Shown here in pieces: positions 53,884-61,871 of a DNA stretch of 64,000 nt. This DNA comes from Sphingobacterium sp. CZ-UAM (lineage in GTDB: Bacteria; Bacteroidota; Bacteroidia; Sphingobacteriales; Sphingobacteriaceae): contig NZ_MTCM01000009.1 in the NCBI RefSeq assembly GCF_002000245.1, positions 86,274 through 150,273 on the forward strand, in the 5' to 3' direction. A program made the position numbers and the translations under genes. Within the stretch, counting starts at the first letter, position 1; each line of letters starts with the position of its first letter. The notes under the pieces are model-generated. The model was not told the DNA's origin. It saw only the letters and a program-made list of their open reading frames with translations, and did no database searches.

Positions 53884-55584
53884 ATGTCAATACAGTTTGA
53901 AATGTTAAAAGAGCAATCTTCAATAATCAAGGTTATTGGGGTTGGTGGTGGTGGCGGCAATGCCGTAAACCACATGTATAAACAAGGAATCAGTGGGGTG
54001 GATTTTATCGTGTGTAATACCGATGCGCAAGCGTTGGAGTTAAGCCCGATCCCAAATAAAGTTCAATTGGGAATAAGTCTGACTGAAGGTATGGGTGCTG
54101 GAGCAGATCCTGATGTAGGTGAAAATTCTGCTATCGAAAGTATTGAGGATATCAAACGCATGCTGGGAACCAATACCAAGATGTTGTTTATCACTGCAGG
54201 TATGGGTGGTGGTACAGGTACCGGCGCTAGTCCAGTCTTGGCAAAAGCAGCCAAAGAGCTTGGTATTCTTACTGTCGCTATTGTCACAACACCATTTACA
54301 TTTGAAGGCAAGCGTCGTCGCTCACAGGCAGAAGAAGGACTTTCAGAATTGCGTAAGTATGTAGATTCTTATCTTGTTATTTCCAATGATCGCCTACGTG
54401 AAATCTTCGGAAATTTAACAATGACTGCAGCATTCGCAAAAGCGGATGATATATTGACTACAGCGGCAAAAGGTATCGCTGAAATTATAACGATTCCAGG
54501 TTATGTGAACGTCGATTTTAAAGATGTTCGAACTGTAATGAACGATAGTGGTGTTGCCATCATGGGTAATGCTGTTGCGGAAGGTGAAGACCGCGCATTG
54601 AGAGCAGTGGAAGGTGCTTTAGCTTCGCCATTGTTGAAAGACAATGAGATCGAAGGTGCCCGTTATATTCTGTTGAATATTACTTCTGGTACAAAAGAAG
54701 TAACCATGGATGAAGTTGCAATTATTACCGATTATATTCAGGAAAAAGCGGGTTTGTCAGCTGACTTGATTTGGGGTAACTGTATCGATGAAAATTTTGA
54801 AGATGAATTGTCCGTAACCATTATCGCGACAGGTTTTCAGACTTCAGAGGAGCGTGATAAAGAACGTGAAAATACGAAGGTATCTATGCCCTTGACACCT
54901 GAACCGGTAAATTCTTTTGTAAAACCTGTTTCTCAGGTTGCCCCAAAAGAGGCGCCAGTTGCCAATAGTTTTGTCACTCCGGTTCAACGTGTGGATACAC
55001 AAGCTCCTTCAACAAATACTTCGACCCCAAATAATTTACAGTCTGACTTGTTTACTTCACCTAGAAATGTTGTGCAACAACAACAGGTAGCGATTGAAGA
55101 ACCGCAAGTAATACGTCATGATTTGGGTTTTGACGGCGCTTATGAGGAAGAAACTTCATTTGCTGAAAGTGATTTTCAACTGAAAACTTCGCCTTCGGTT
55201 TTCCAGTTTCAAATGCCGACCGTATTTGATTCATATACTGCTCCATCGTCATCAGACTATGATGAAAGACCTACGTTTTCTTCGAGTACAACCAATGAGC
55301 AGATCGAAGTTCCTCAGGTAGAGGAAGAACAGGTTTCCTTTGAAGATCAATTGGTACGTACAAAAGAGCGTATCTTGAGATTGAAAGAATTGAGTATGAA
55401 ATTGAAATCTTCAAATGGCCTGCATGAGTTGGAAAATGAACCGGCTTATAAGAGAAAGCAAATGTCATTGGAAGATACACCACATTCTTCACAATCACAA
55501 GTATCTCGCTTTACATTGTCATTTGAGGATGGAAATACGGAGATTCGTCCAAATAATTCATTTTTACATGATAATGTAGATTAA
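53884..55584 (+). CDS. ftsZ: Cell division protein FtsZ
   Basis: The tubulin-like GTPase forms the Z ring. Motifs: GVGGGGGNAVNHM (GTP loop), NTDAQAL, the tubulin signature GGGTGTG at 108-114, and the T7 loop NVDFKDVRTVM that completes the neighbouring active site. The globular core ends near residue 318. A long disordered linker follows, rich in Pro, Ser, Thr, Gln and Val and more than 200 residues long, so the protein (566) is far longer than E. coli FtsZ (383). The final stretch (RFTLSFEDGN to FLHDNVD) lacks the classic D-I-P-x-F-L peptide in plain form, although a helical segment TKERILRLKELSMKLKS precedes it. A strong terminator closes the cluster. Confidence 0.97.
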   Translation: MSIQFEMLKEQSSIIKVIGVGGGGGNAVNHMYKQGISGVDFIVCNTDAQALELSPIPNKVQLGISLTEGMGAGADPDVGENSAIESIEDIKRMLGTNTKMLFITAGMGGGTGTGASPVLAKAAKELGILTVAIVTTPFTFEGKRRRSQAEEGLSELRKYVDSYLVISNDRLREIFGNLTMTAAFAKADDILTTAAKGIAEIITIPGYVNVDFKDVRTVMNDSGVAIMGNAVAEGEDRALRAVEGALASPLLKDNEIEGARYILLNITSGTKEVTMDEVAIITDYIQEKAGLSADLIWGNCIDENFEDELSVTIIATGFQTSEERDKERENTKVSMPLTPEPVNSFVKPVSQVAPKEAPVANSFVTPVQRVDTQAPSTNTSTPNNLQSDLFTSPRNVVQQQQVAIEEPQVIRHDLGFDGAYEEETSFAESDFQLKTSPSVFQFQMPTVFDSYTAPSSSDYDERPTFSSSTTNEQIEVPQVEEEQVSFEDQLVRTKERILRLKELSMKLKSSNGLHELENEPAYKRKQMSLEDTPHSSQSQVSRFTLSFEDGNTEIRPNNSFLHDNVD

Positions 55585-55601
55585 TCGAATTGACATAAAA
55601 T

Positions 55602-55637
55602 ACTAAAAAAGCCATCCAATCGGATGGCTTTTTTAGT
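55602..55637 (+). terminator. Terminator at the end of the dcw cluster
   Basis: ACTAAAAAAGCCATCC and GGATGGCTTTTTTAGT form a 16-bp perfect stem around AATC, with a T6 run inside the right arm. Confidence 0.92.
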
Positions 55638-55673
55638 ATCTTTAGATACCGATATAATACAATTATACAAGCT

Positions 55674-56816
55674 ATGACTACAAAATTAAATAACCCTGTA
55701 TGGGTGATGAGTTCTGCCTTTGATAAATTGTCATTACCAGAATTGATTCAGACAACAAAAAGAATTGGCGCTGGTGGAATTGACTTATGTGTTTTTAGAA
55801 AAGATGGTACGCGCGAAGATCATACAGCGACGCATTTGGATTATGATGAGTTTACACCCGTAAAAGCAAGAGAAACGCTTGAGTTATTTAATCAGGCTGA
55901 TTTAAAGCTTTCACTTGGAGCCTTTGAGAATATGATTGGCGGAGATCCTGAACAACGTGTAAAAAATCAGAATCACTTATTGAAACTGATCCGGATAGCC
56001 CATTTGTTGGGTGGTGACGAGAATAATGTTAAGGTGGGTACTTTTGTCGGTTATAATCATGAATTGGGAAATCAGCTTGATGGATTTCAGAAAAACCTGG
56101 ATGAATATAAACGCGTATTTGCACCGATTGTTAATTATGCCGAAAGCCTTGGGGTAACTATACTCTATGAAAACTGTCCAATGGAGGGCTGGCGCTCTTC
56201 ACGTTATAGTTCTACCTATAATAATTTGCCTGCTGTCTTAGCCGCGCGTAAATTAATGTATGCAATGATACCTAGCAAGGCACATGGTGAAATTTACGAT
56301 CCTTCCCATGATGTCTGGCAAAATACAAATCCAATTGATGTCATTCACAATACCGACATCAGTCGATTGCAACGTATACATGTGAAAACCACACGCAACC
56401 TACAGACAGCTGCCCGTGTGGATTGGGGTGGGATGTATCCGATGCAGCATGTGGATGCCGAACTGGCAAAAAAGGCCAATGTGAGCATTCCGGGCCATGA
56501 CTGGGACAGACATCACTATGAAGCAATGCTTCCCGGATTTGGTGGATCAGATAGTATGGACTGGCGCGGTTTTGTCGATCTACTTCAGGAACGTGGATTC
56601 AAAGGGCCATTCGAAATAGAAAACGAGGCAAAAAATTCAAAAGATACGGGTGATTTCTCAGCAACAGTACAGGGATTTACAACTTGCCTTAATTTTCTAG
56701 CCCCTATGTTATGGGATTTAGAAGCTGAGGTAGGGTATGCTTATAAAAAATCCGAGCCGTTAAAAGATATCAATGTAAAAGATGTTCCGGTTATTACGAT
56801 GGATGATCTCATCTAA
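55674..56816 (+). CDS. Sugar phosphate isomerase/epimerase-like TIM-barrel protein
   Basis: The protein belongs to the xylose-isomerase-like TIM-barrel group (AP endonuclease 2 fold), whose members isomerise or epimerise sugars and inositols with a divalent metal. Visible landmarks are GAGGIDLCVFRKDG, LGVTILYENCPMEGW (metal-ligand Glu), GEIYDPSHDVWQNTNPIDVI (His/Asp ligands), RIHVKTTR and FEIENEAKNSKDTGDF (final Glu). The 380 residues exceed the usual 280-300, mainly through C-terminal additions. No signal peptide is seen, so it is cytoplasmic. The substrate is unknown. It is alone between two terminators, unrelated to its neighbours. Confidence 0.8.
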   Translation: MTTKLNNPVWVMSSAFDKLSLPELIQTTKRIGAGGIDLCVFRKDGTREDHTATHLDYDEFTPVKARETLELFNQADLKLSLGAFENMIGGDPEQRVKNQNHLLKLIRIAHLLGGDENNVKVGTFVGYNHELGNQLDGFQKNLDEYKRVFAPIVNYAESLGVTILYENCPMEGWRSSRYSSTYNNLPAVLAARKLMYAMIPSKAHGEIYDPSHDVWQNTNPIDVIHNTDISRLQRIHVKTTRNLQTAARVDWGGMYPMQHVDAELAKKANVSIPGHDWDRHHYEAMLPGFGGSDSMDWRGFVDLLQERGFKGPFEIENEAKNSKDTGDFSATVQGFTTCLNFLAPMLWDLEAEVGYAYKKSEPLKDINVKDVPVITMDDLI

Positions 56817-56860
56817 AAAAATACACTCCAACAATATTTTAATTGTTGGAGTGTATTCTG
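56814..56860. terminator. Bidirectional terminator between isomerase and response regulator
   Basis: AATACACTCCAACAAT and ATTGTTGGAGTGTATT form a 16-bp perfect stem with a six-base loop. A run of A on the left gives a U-tract to the minus-strand gene. The right arm is duplicated into the adjacent gene. Confidence 0.85.
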
Positions 56861-56882
56861 CTAATTGTTGGAGTGTATTCTG
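56841..56882. repeat. 20-bp direct repeat spanning terminator arm and gene end
   Basis: AATTGTTGGAGTGTATTCTG occurs at 56841-56860 and again, two bases later, at 56863-56882. The second copy encodes the last residues (RIHSNN) of the response regulator. Confidence 0.95.
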
Positions 56883-57502
56883 AAAAGTTCAATCAGTTCA
56901 GGAATATTGGAAACATTTAATTTCTCAAATATCCTGCTTTTATAAGTGCTTACAGTTGATGGACTTAGCTCAAGTAGATTTGATACCTCGATAATTCCCA
57001 GGCCTTTTATCAATTGTTTGGCCACATCCACTTCCCTGTTTGACAGGCGCGCCAATGGATTTAATTTTGTTAATTCGGATTTGCTCTGAGTCAGTTTTTG
57101 GACGTATAGATCTTGCACATTGCTCGACATATATTTACCTCTATCTTGAATAGCCAAGATAGCATGACTTAATTCCGCCATTGCTGTTGTTTTATTGAGA
57201 TAACCTACTGCTCCAGCTTCAATATAGCGTAAAGCATATAAGGATTCATCATACGATGAGAAGATTAAAATTTTGATAGCAGGCTGGATCTGTAAGATTT
57301 CCTCAACTACTCTAATATTATTTCCCCCGGGCATATTGATGTCCAGTAATAGTAGATCGAAATCTTCCAGTTTTAGCTTTTCAAGCACCTCATCGAAATT
57401 TTCCGCTTGAAAAATTTCCGCTTTTTTAAGTGTTTCCTTAATAATAACGGAGGCTCCAAGTCGTACAATACCGTGGTCGTCTGCAATAAGAATCTTTTTC
57501 AT
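56861..57502 (-). CDS. NarL/FixJ-type response regulator
   Basis: This is a two-component regulator of 213 residues. The receiver domain (1-120) has the acidic pair in ADDHG (Asp8, Asp9), the phospho-acceptor Asp54 in LLLDINMPGG, and Thr/Lys switch residues near SSYDES and YLNKTT. The LuxR-type helix-turn-helix (about 148-210) has LSNREVDVAKQLIKGLGIIEVSNLLELSPSTVSTYKSRIFEKLNV. No sensor kinase is adjacent, so it is an orphan in this window. Its final six codons derive from a duplicated terminator arm, which probably moved the stop codon. Confidence 0.93.
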   Translation of the reverse strand: MKKILIADDHGIVRLGASVIIKETLKKAEIFQAENFDEVLEKLKLEDFDLLLLDINMPGGNNIRVVEEILQIQPAIKILIFSSYDESLYALRYIEAGAVGYLNKTTAMAELSHAILAIQDRGKYMSSNVQDLYVQKLTQSKSELTKLNPLARLSNREVDVAKQLIKGLGIIEVSNLLELSPSTVSTYKSRIFEKLNVSNIPELIELFRIHSNN

Positions 57503-57784
57503 AGATACTTTATCTTATTCTGGGCTTTAATTACCGTATGAAATTTAAAGTACTATCAATATACAATATATCTTGATATTTTGCCCTAGTTAACGAGCAA
57601 ATATAGCAAATTAAGTTAATAAAAAACTTGCGCATATCGTTTTAGGCCATAAATTTAAAAATAGGATTAAAGCGAGAAAATATAGGATAATAGATGACTC
57701 GCGTTAAAAAAGTGGTTTATTTTAATTAGATTTATGTGACAATTATTAATTTTGGTAAAATTTTAAACGATTAAATGGCTTAAT

Positions 57785-58192
57785 ATGGGATTTTTAAAAG
57801 AATTTAAAGAGTTCGCAATGCGCGGTAGCGTTGTTGATTTGGCTGTCGGTGTTGTGATCGGTGGGGCATTTGGTAAAATTGTGACATCATTGGTTGACGA
57901 TATTATCATGCCTCCCATAGGATATTTGACAGGCGGAGTTGACTTCTCCTCGAAAAAAATTATACTGAAAGCTGCTGATGAGGCTGCGAAACAAGCCGAA
58001 GTTTCTATTAACTACGGTAATTTTATCAATGTAATTATCCAGTTTCTGATTGTTGCATTTTGTATTTTCTGTGTTATTAAAGGTTTAAATTCTTTGAAAC
58101 GTAAAGAGGAAGCTGCTCCTGCTGCACCACCTGCACCGACAAAAGAAGAAACATTGTTGACAGAGATCAGAGATATTCTGAAAACCAAATAA
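57785..58192 (+). CDS. mscL: Large-conductance mechanosensitive channel MscL
   Basis: MscL is a pressure-release channel that opens on hypo-osmotic shock. The first helix has the pore signature FAMRGSVVDLAVGVVIGGAFGKIVTSLVDDIIMPPIGYL, and the second (FINVIIQFLIVAFCIFCVIKGLN) is followed by the cytoplasmic bundle RKEEAAP to LLTEIRDILK. At 135 residues it is the expected size. It is preceded by a 282-bp gap in which I see no promoter motif with confidence. Confidence 0.97.
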   Translation: MGFLKEFKEFAMRGSVVDLAVGVVIGGAFGKIVTSLVDDIIMPPIGYLTGGVDFSSKKIILKAADEAAKQAEVSINYGNFINVIIQFLIVAFCIFCVIKGLNSLKRKEEAAPAAPPAPTKEETLLTEIRDILKTK

Positions 58193-58215
58193 TTCTAACT
58201 CATGTTTGATTTCGT

Positions 58216-58248
58216 ATAAAACAGAGGGGCAGCGCTTCTCTGTTTTAT
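58216..58248 (+). terminator. Terminator after mscL
   Basis: ATAAAACAGAG and CTCTGTTTTAT form an 11-bp stem with an eleven-base loop, followed by a T-rich stretch (ATTTTC). Confidence 0.75.
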
Positions 58249-58340
58249 ATTTTCTGTAATCTGTAAATTGGTTTTTTTAGGCTGTCAATGAATAATTTAG
58301 AGACCGCTTTTTACTTAAAGTCTAAATGTTCTCAATATTG

Positions 58341-58372
58341 TTTGTTTTTGTCTAAAATAAACTTTACTTTTG
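58341..58372 (+). promoter_or_regulatory. Bacteroidota-type promoter of rpmH
   Basis: TTTG (58341-58344) and TACTTTTG (58365-58372) with a 20-bp spacer. The start codon of rpmH is 59 bp downstream of the -7 box. Confidence 0.7.
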
Positions 58373-58431
58373 CATTCCTCTTGGGGAGTTTTGTATTAAT
58401 TGAAGTAAGAACAAATTAGCATAATAGCGTC

Positions 58432-58590
58432 ATGAAAAGAACATTTCAGCCATCGCAAAGAAAAAGAAGAAACAAACACGGTTTTAGAGAGCGCATGAGC
58501 TCTGCAAACGGTAGAAGAGTATTAGCTTCACGTAGAGCTAAAGGTAGAAAACGTCTTACAGTGTCTGACGAATACCGTCACAAAGGTTAA
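58432..58590 (+). CDS. rpmH: 50S ribosomal protein L34
   Basis: The 52-residue protein is almost entirely basic and matches L34 throughout: MKRTFQPSQRKRRNKHGF, RMSSANGRRVLASRRAKGR and KRLTVSDEYRHKG. It opens the conserved order rpmH-rnpA-yidD and lies 60 bp before rnpA. A good promoter stands upstream. In many bacteria this block lies near the replication origin. Confidence 0.97.
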   Translation: MKRTFQPSQRKRRNKHGFRERMSSANGRRVLASRRAKGRKRLTVSDEYRHKG

Positions 58591-58650
58591 TCTTTGATAA
58601 GGATCGGTGGCCGCTTATAAGAGCTTTTTCTGATAAGATTAAGTCATCGG

Positions 58651-59067
58651 ATGAGAAATACATTTACAAAAGAAGAACGGTTATGTGCGAAAAGGCGTAT
58701 TGATACGCTTTTTAAAAGCGGTTCTTCTTTTGTTTTGTACCCTTTTAGAATTGTTTTTGTTTTCGAGAAAAACAAAGAGACTGAAAATCCCCCCCCTTGT
58801 CAGTCTATTATATCCGTTTCCAAACGTAGGTTTAAAAGAGCAGTAGACCGCAATGCGATAAAACGTATGATGCGTGAAAGCTATCGTCTGCAGAAATCGG
58901 ATAATTTGATTCCTTTTTTGTTGAAACATAATGTAACTTTGTATTTAGCTATTCAGTACGTGGGAAAACAGATCTTAGCATATGATGTGTTCCATACCGC
59001 GATGAATAAAATGCTGAAAAAATTACAGGATGAATGTGCTGCTGCTTATTTGGAAAAAGGGAATTAA
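58651..59067 (+). CDS. rnpA: Ribonuclease P protein component
   Basis: RnpA binds the M1 RNA and helps trim the 5' leaders of pre-tRNAs. KRRIDTLFKSG near the start and the RNR motif in the helix FKRAVDRNAIKRMMRESYR are the family marks. The 138-residue size is normal. A run of eight C (58789-58796) codes for the Pro stretch ENPPPCQS, a region of no conservation. The last 38 bp overlap yidD. It probably shares the rpmH transcript. Confidence 0.94.
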   Translation: MRNTFTKEERLCAKRRIDTLFKSGSSFVLYPFRIVFVFEKNKETENPPPCQSIISVSKRRFKRAVDRNAIKRMMRESYRLQKSDNLIPFLLKHNVTLYLAIQYVGKQILAYDVFHTAMNKMLKKLQDECAAAYLEKGN

Positions 59068-59284
59068 ACCTTTCTTTAGTTTTATTTTCTTAGCCATAAT
59101 TCGTTTCTATCAACTGTTTATTTCGCCGTTTTTGGGAGCTAATTGTCGGTATACACCTACTTGTTCTCAATACGGCAAAGAGGCTATTCTAAAATATGGT
59201 CCTTTTAAGGGGGGCTGGATGGCTTTGAAGCGGATAGGACGTTGTAATCCTTGGGGCGGCCATGGTCATGACCCTGTACCTTGA
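59030..59284 (+). CDS. yidD: Membrane protein insertion efficiency factor YidD
   Basis: YidD aids YidC-dependent membrane insertion. The signature RFYQLFISPFLGANCRYTPTCSQYGKEAI with its conserved Cys residues, and GRCNPWGGHGHDPVP at the end, are diagnostic. It is 84 residues long. The ATG at 59030 is inside rnpA, in another frame, giving a 38-bp overlap. The N-terminal part contains a hydrophobic stretch (KPFFSFIFLAIIRFYQLF) that attaches it to the membrane. yidC is not next to it in this window. Confidence 0.95.
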   Translation: MNVLLLIWKKGIKPFFSFIFLAIIRFYQLFISPFLGANCRYTPTCSQYGKEAILKYGPFKGGWMALKRIGRCNPWGGHGHDPVP

Positions 59285-59297
59285 TTTCAATATAACG

Positions 59298-59999
59298 ATG
59301 AATAATTTAATTTTACAAATTGATACTTCAACCACGGTTTGTTCGGTAGCCCTAAGTCAAAATGGACAGACATTGGCTGTACTTAATCTTGATGAACCGA
59401 ATGCACATGCCGCTAAATTGACTGTTTTGATTGAACAGATCTTACGTCAGTCAGGACGTTCTATAAAGGAGCTTGCTGGAATAGCGGTGAGCATGGGCCC
59501 AGGATCTTATACGGGGTTACGTATAGGGGTGTCCACGGCAAAAGGTCTTTGCTATGGTTTAGATATACCCTTGGTTGCAGTCAACACACTTGATGCATTG
59601 TTCGCCGGGTACCGGGAACAATTTGACCTACAAGAGAAGGAAGCCTATATTCCTATGCTGGACGCGCGTCGTATGGAAGTATACGCAGCAGTATATGACC
59701 ATAACGGTGAACTTATAAAACCTACTTCTGCAGAAATCATCGATGCTGATTATTACAATGAACTGTTGGTTACATACAAGCGTGTTCATCTATTTGGCTC
59801 TGGTGCTGATAAATTTGAGACATTGTTTGAAAGCGATGATCGCGTGAATGTACAACCAGGATTTAAAAATTCAGCTGCTTTTTTATCACAATTGGCGTTT
59901 GATAAATTCCAACATAAAAAATTCGAAGATGTTGCCTATTTTGAGCCTTTTTATCTAAAAGACTTTGTAGTAATGACAAAGAAAAAGGTTGGCTTATAG
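59298..59999 (+). CDS. tsaB: tRNA t6A synthesis protein TsaB
   Basis: TsaB is the dimerisation partner of TsaD in the t6A complex. The ASKHA opening ILQIDTSTTVCSVALSQNG, the SMGPGSYTGLRIGVSTAKGL loop and DARRMEVYAAVYD are family marks. The ATG at 59298 gives 233 residues; an open frame upstream to 59262 overlaps the yidD end. Its last codons and TAG stop are part of a hairpin that it shares with the convergent corA gene. Confidence 0.95.
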   Translation: MNNLILQIDTSTTVCSVALSQNGQTLAVLNLDEPNAHAAKLTVLIEQILRQSGRSIKELAGIAVSMGPGSYTGLRIGVSTAKGLCYGLDIPLVAVNTLDALFAGYREQFDLQEKEAYIPMLDARRMEVYAAVYDHNGELIKPTSAEIIDADYYNELLVTYKRVHLFGSGADKFETLFESDDRVNVQPGFKNSAAFLSQLAFDKFQHKKFEDVAYFEPFYLKDFVVMTKKKVGL

Positions 60000-60009
60000 C
60001 CAACCTTTT
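59983..60009. terminator. Terminator with both stop codons in its loop
   Basis: AAAAGGTTGGC and GCCAACCTTTT form an 11-bp perfect stem with loop TTATA (59994-59998). The TAA of corA (reverse of 59994-59996) lies wholly in the loop. The TAG of tsaB (59997-59999) uses the last two loop bases and the first base of the right arm. It ends both genes. Confidence 0.9.
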
Positions 60010-60899
60010 CTTTTGAACCAGAAGTAAATAGCCATCGATATAACCACCATGATTCCCATAGCAATGGGGTAACCGTAATACCATTCCAGTTCTGGCATAT
60101 TTTTAAAATTCATCCCATAAACGCCGGCGACAAATGTAATCGGCATAAAAAATACCGAGAAAATTGTCAAAATACGCATGATTTCATTGGTATGATTTGA
60201 TGATATATTAAAGAATACGTTGAGTAATTGCGCTACATTTTCAGATAAGTTTTCATACAATGTCGAGGTACGTATTTGAAGATCTTTTAAATCACGCGTG
60301 TATACGTCTTTTTTGGATGACGAATGAAAATGCTCAACAACCTCCTTATAGAGGAAAATAACTTTTCTGGCAACATCTATTTGCCGTTTGATAAAATAAA
60401 GATTTTTGAGCACGGGTTGTTGTTTCATGCGTTTCAGAAAAATCAGTTCCTCGTAGGAGTCGATACGTGTGGAAAGTTGTTCCAGCGTTTTACTGAATGT
60501 GAAGACAGCAGCGGTAGTAATAAATACAGCCAATTTTCGGCTATTTTTTGTCTTTATGTTCGTAAACTCGATGTTTTTGAGTTTCTCTAAAAACTCAATA
60601 CGACGTTTGTGTACGGTGATCACAAAGTCACTGCCATAAAAGATTGTGAGACGATCCGTTACTTCCCCTATGCTATCCGAATTTTCCTTGAAATTGTCGG
60701 ACATGACCCGAAGAATAATAAACGTATAGTTTTCGAATTCTTCTATTTTAGGAAGATGCTCTGGTTCTTTAGAATCTTTTATGGAAGCATCATTTAGATT
60801 ATATCTTTCCTTGATGAATGCAAAATCTTCTGCGGTAGGTTCAGAGATATCAATCCATTCGTAGTTTGCGATTTCCTTTTCAACAATCGTTTTGATCAT
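59994..60899 (-). CDS. corA: CorA-family divalent metal (Mg2+/Co2+) transporter
   Basis: The inner-membrane channel takes up Mg2+ (or Co2+/Ni2+) as a pentamer. The N-terminal cytoplasmic alpha/beta domain (about 1-230) ends in the long stalk helix. Two membrane helices follow (about 244-264 and 273-292), with the filter motif GMN in VYGMNFKNMPELEW. A basic tail (KRKGWL) is typical. The 301 residues are near the family norm. It overlaps tsaB by 6 bp, tail to tail. Confidence 0.95.
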   Translation of the reverse strand: MIKTIVEKEIANYEWIDISEPTAEDFAFIKERYNLNDASIKDSKEPEHLPKIEEFENYTFIILRVMSDNFKENSDSIGEVTDRLTIFYGSDFVITVHKRRIEFLEKLKNIEFTNIKTKNSRKLAVFITTAAVFTFSKTLEQLSTRIDSYEELIFLKRMKQQPVLKNLYFIKRQIDVARKVIFLYKEVVEHFHSSSKKDVYTRDLKDLQIRTSTLYENLSENVAQLLNVFFNISSNHTNEIMRILTIFSVFFMPITFVAGVYGMNFKNMPELEWYYGYPIAMGIMVVISMAIYFWFKRKGWL

Positions 60900-61009
60900 A
60901 AATCTAATTTATACAAAGACAAGATACTAAACAATTTTGTTTGTTGCCAATACTTGTAGAAGGCAAACGAGGGATGTTTTTTTATCAGCAGGCTAGGAAG
61001 CGTCATAAA

Positions 61010-61040
61010 TCAAAAAAGCCATCAAATACTATGATGGCTT
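61010..61040 (-). terminator. Terminator after the OmpH/Skp-like gene
   Basis: AAGCCATCA and TGATGGCTT form a 9-bp stem with a seven-base loop; six U follow on the minus strand. Confidence 0.8.
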
Positions 61041-61062
61041 CCTTGTTATAATTTTGGTATTC

Positions 61063-61680
61063 TTATTTATTAGAAGATTTGTATTCGTCATTTAACTGTT
61101 TGATGACTTCATTGGTAATTTCCAGAGAAGGATCAGCATACAATACCGTAGGGTTGGATTTAGAATAAGTCAGTACAAGCTTATAACCGTTATCTGCGGC
61201 GTGCTTTTTCAAAAACTCAGTGATTTTATTATACACGTTGTTGAATTCTTCCGACTCATCTTTTGCGAGTGATGAAGATGCCGTCTGATCTAATCTTGCC
61301 AGTTCATCTTGTTTACGAGCTAATTTTTGTTCGGTAGCCTGTCTATCTGCTGCAGACATCGTTGCAGCATTTTTTTGGTAATCTGCAACCTCGCGTTGAA
61401 ATGCTGCACTTTTGGCTTGAAGATCAGTTTGTGCTTTTTTTACTTTGTTTTCAAGCTTTGACTTGATGTCTTTAAAATATTGATATTTTTCCGAAAGAGA
61501 ATCAGAATTTAAATAGACAATTTTATCCTTGTTACTGCCTTGACTCTCTTTGCTTACAGTATTTGAATCATTTTTTGAAGGCTCATTTTGTGTTTTGGCA
61601 CCTTGGTTACACGATACGATGGTTCCGGCCAGTAAAAGACCAAAGGAAACTTTCGATACAATTGAAAATATAGTGTTCAT
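61063..61680 (-). CDS. OmpH/Skp-like lipoprotein
   Basis: The protein is a member of the OmpH/Skp family of periplasmic chaperones that guard outer-membrane proteins in transit. The signal peptide ends in a lipobox (TIVSC, Cys24), so this copy is a lipoprotein, unlike soluble E. coli Skp. A Ser/Asn-rich linker (25-50) is followed by the family opening KIVYLNSDSLSEKYQYFKD. A long coiled coil then runs over about 65-150, and the tail GYKLVLTYSKSNPTVLYADPSLEITNEVI is the OmpH C-terminal strand region. The gene is single and divergent from gyrB. Confidence 0.9.
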   Translation of the reverse strand: MNTIFSIVSKVSFGLLLAGTIVSCNQGAKTQNEPSKNDSNTVSKESQGSNKDKIVYLNSDSLSEKYQYFKDIKSKLENKVKKAQTDLQAKSAAFQREVADYQKNAATMSAADRQATEQKLARKQDELARLDQTASSSLAKDESEEFNNVYNKITEFLKKHAADNGYKLVLTYSKSNPTVLYADPSLEITNEVIKQLNDEYKSSNK

Positions 61681-61816
61681 TTTTTTATTATTTGCAAATT
61701 AATACTGAAACAAACCTAACATAAAAAAATCGAAATTCTAATTTTTAATCCTAAAAAAGTAAAATTATTGAGCATTTGGTTGTTTCGGATTATCCGTTTA
61801 ATACTTTGCCCTAGAC

Positions 61817-61847
61817 TTGATAAATCGGCCAAAATTTCGTATTTTTG
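61817..61847 (+). promoter_or_regulatory. Bacteroidota-type promoter of gyrB
   Basis: TTG (61817-61819) and TATTTTTG (61840-61847) with a 20-bp spacer. The start codon follows 24 bp after the -7 box, so the leader is short. Confidence 0.65.
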
Positions 61848-61871
61848 AATATTACATTTAACAGTTTTTCA

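Noticed and set aside
61845..61871. TTG start for gyrB
   Set aside because: It lies on the -7 promoter box; the ATG at 61872 gives the usual MSEEKKNAS-type start.
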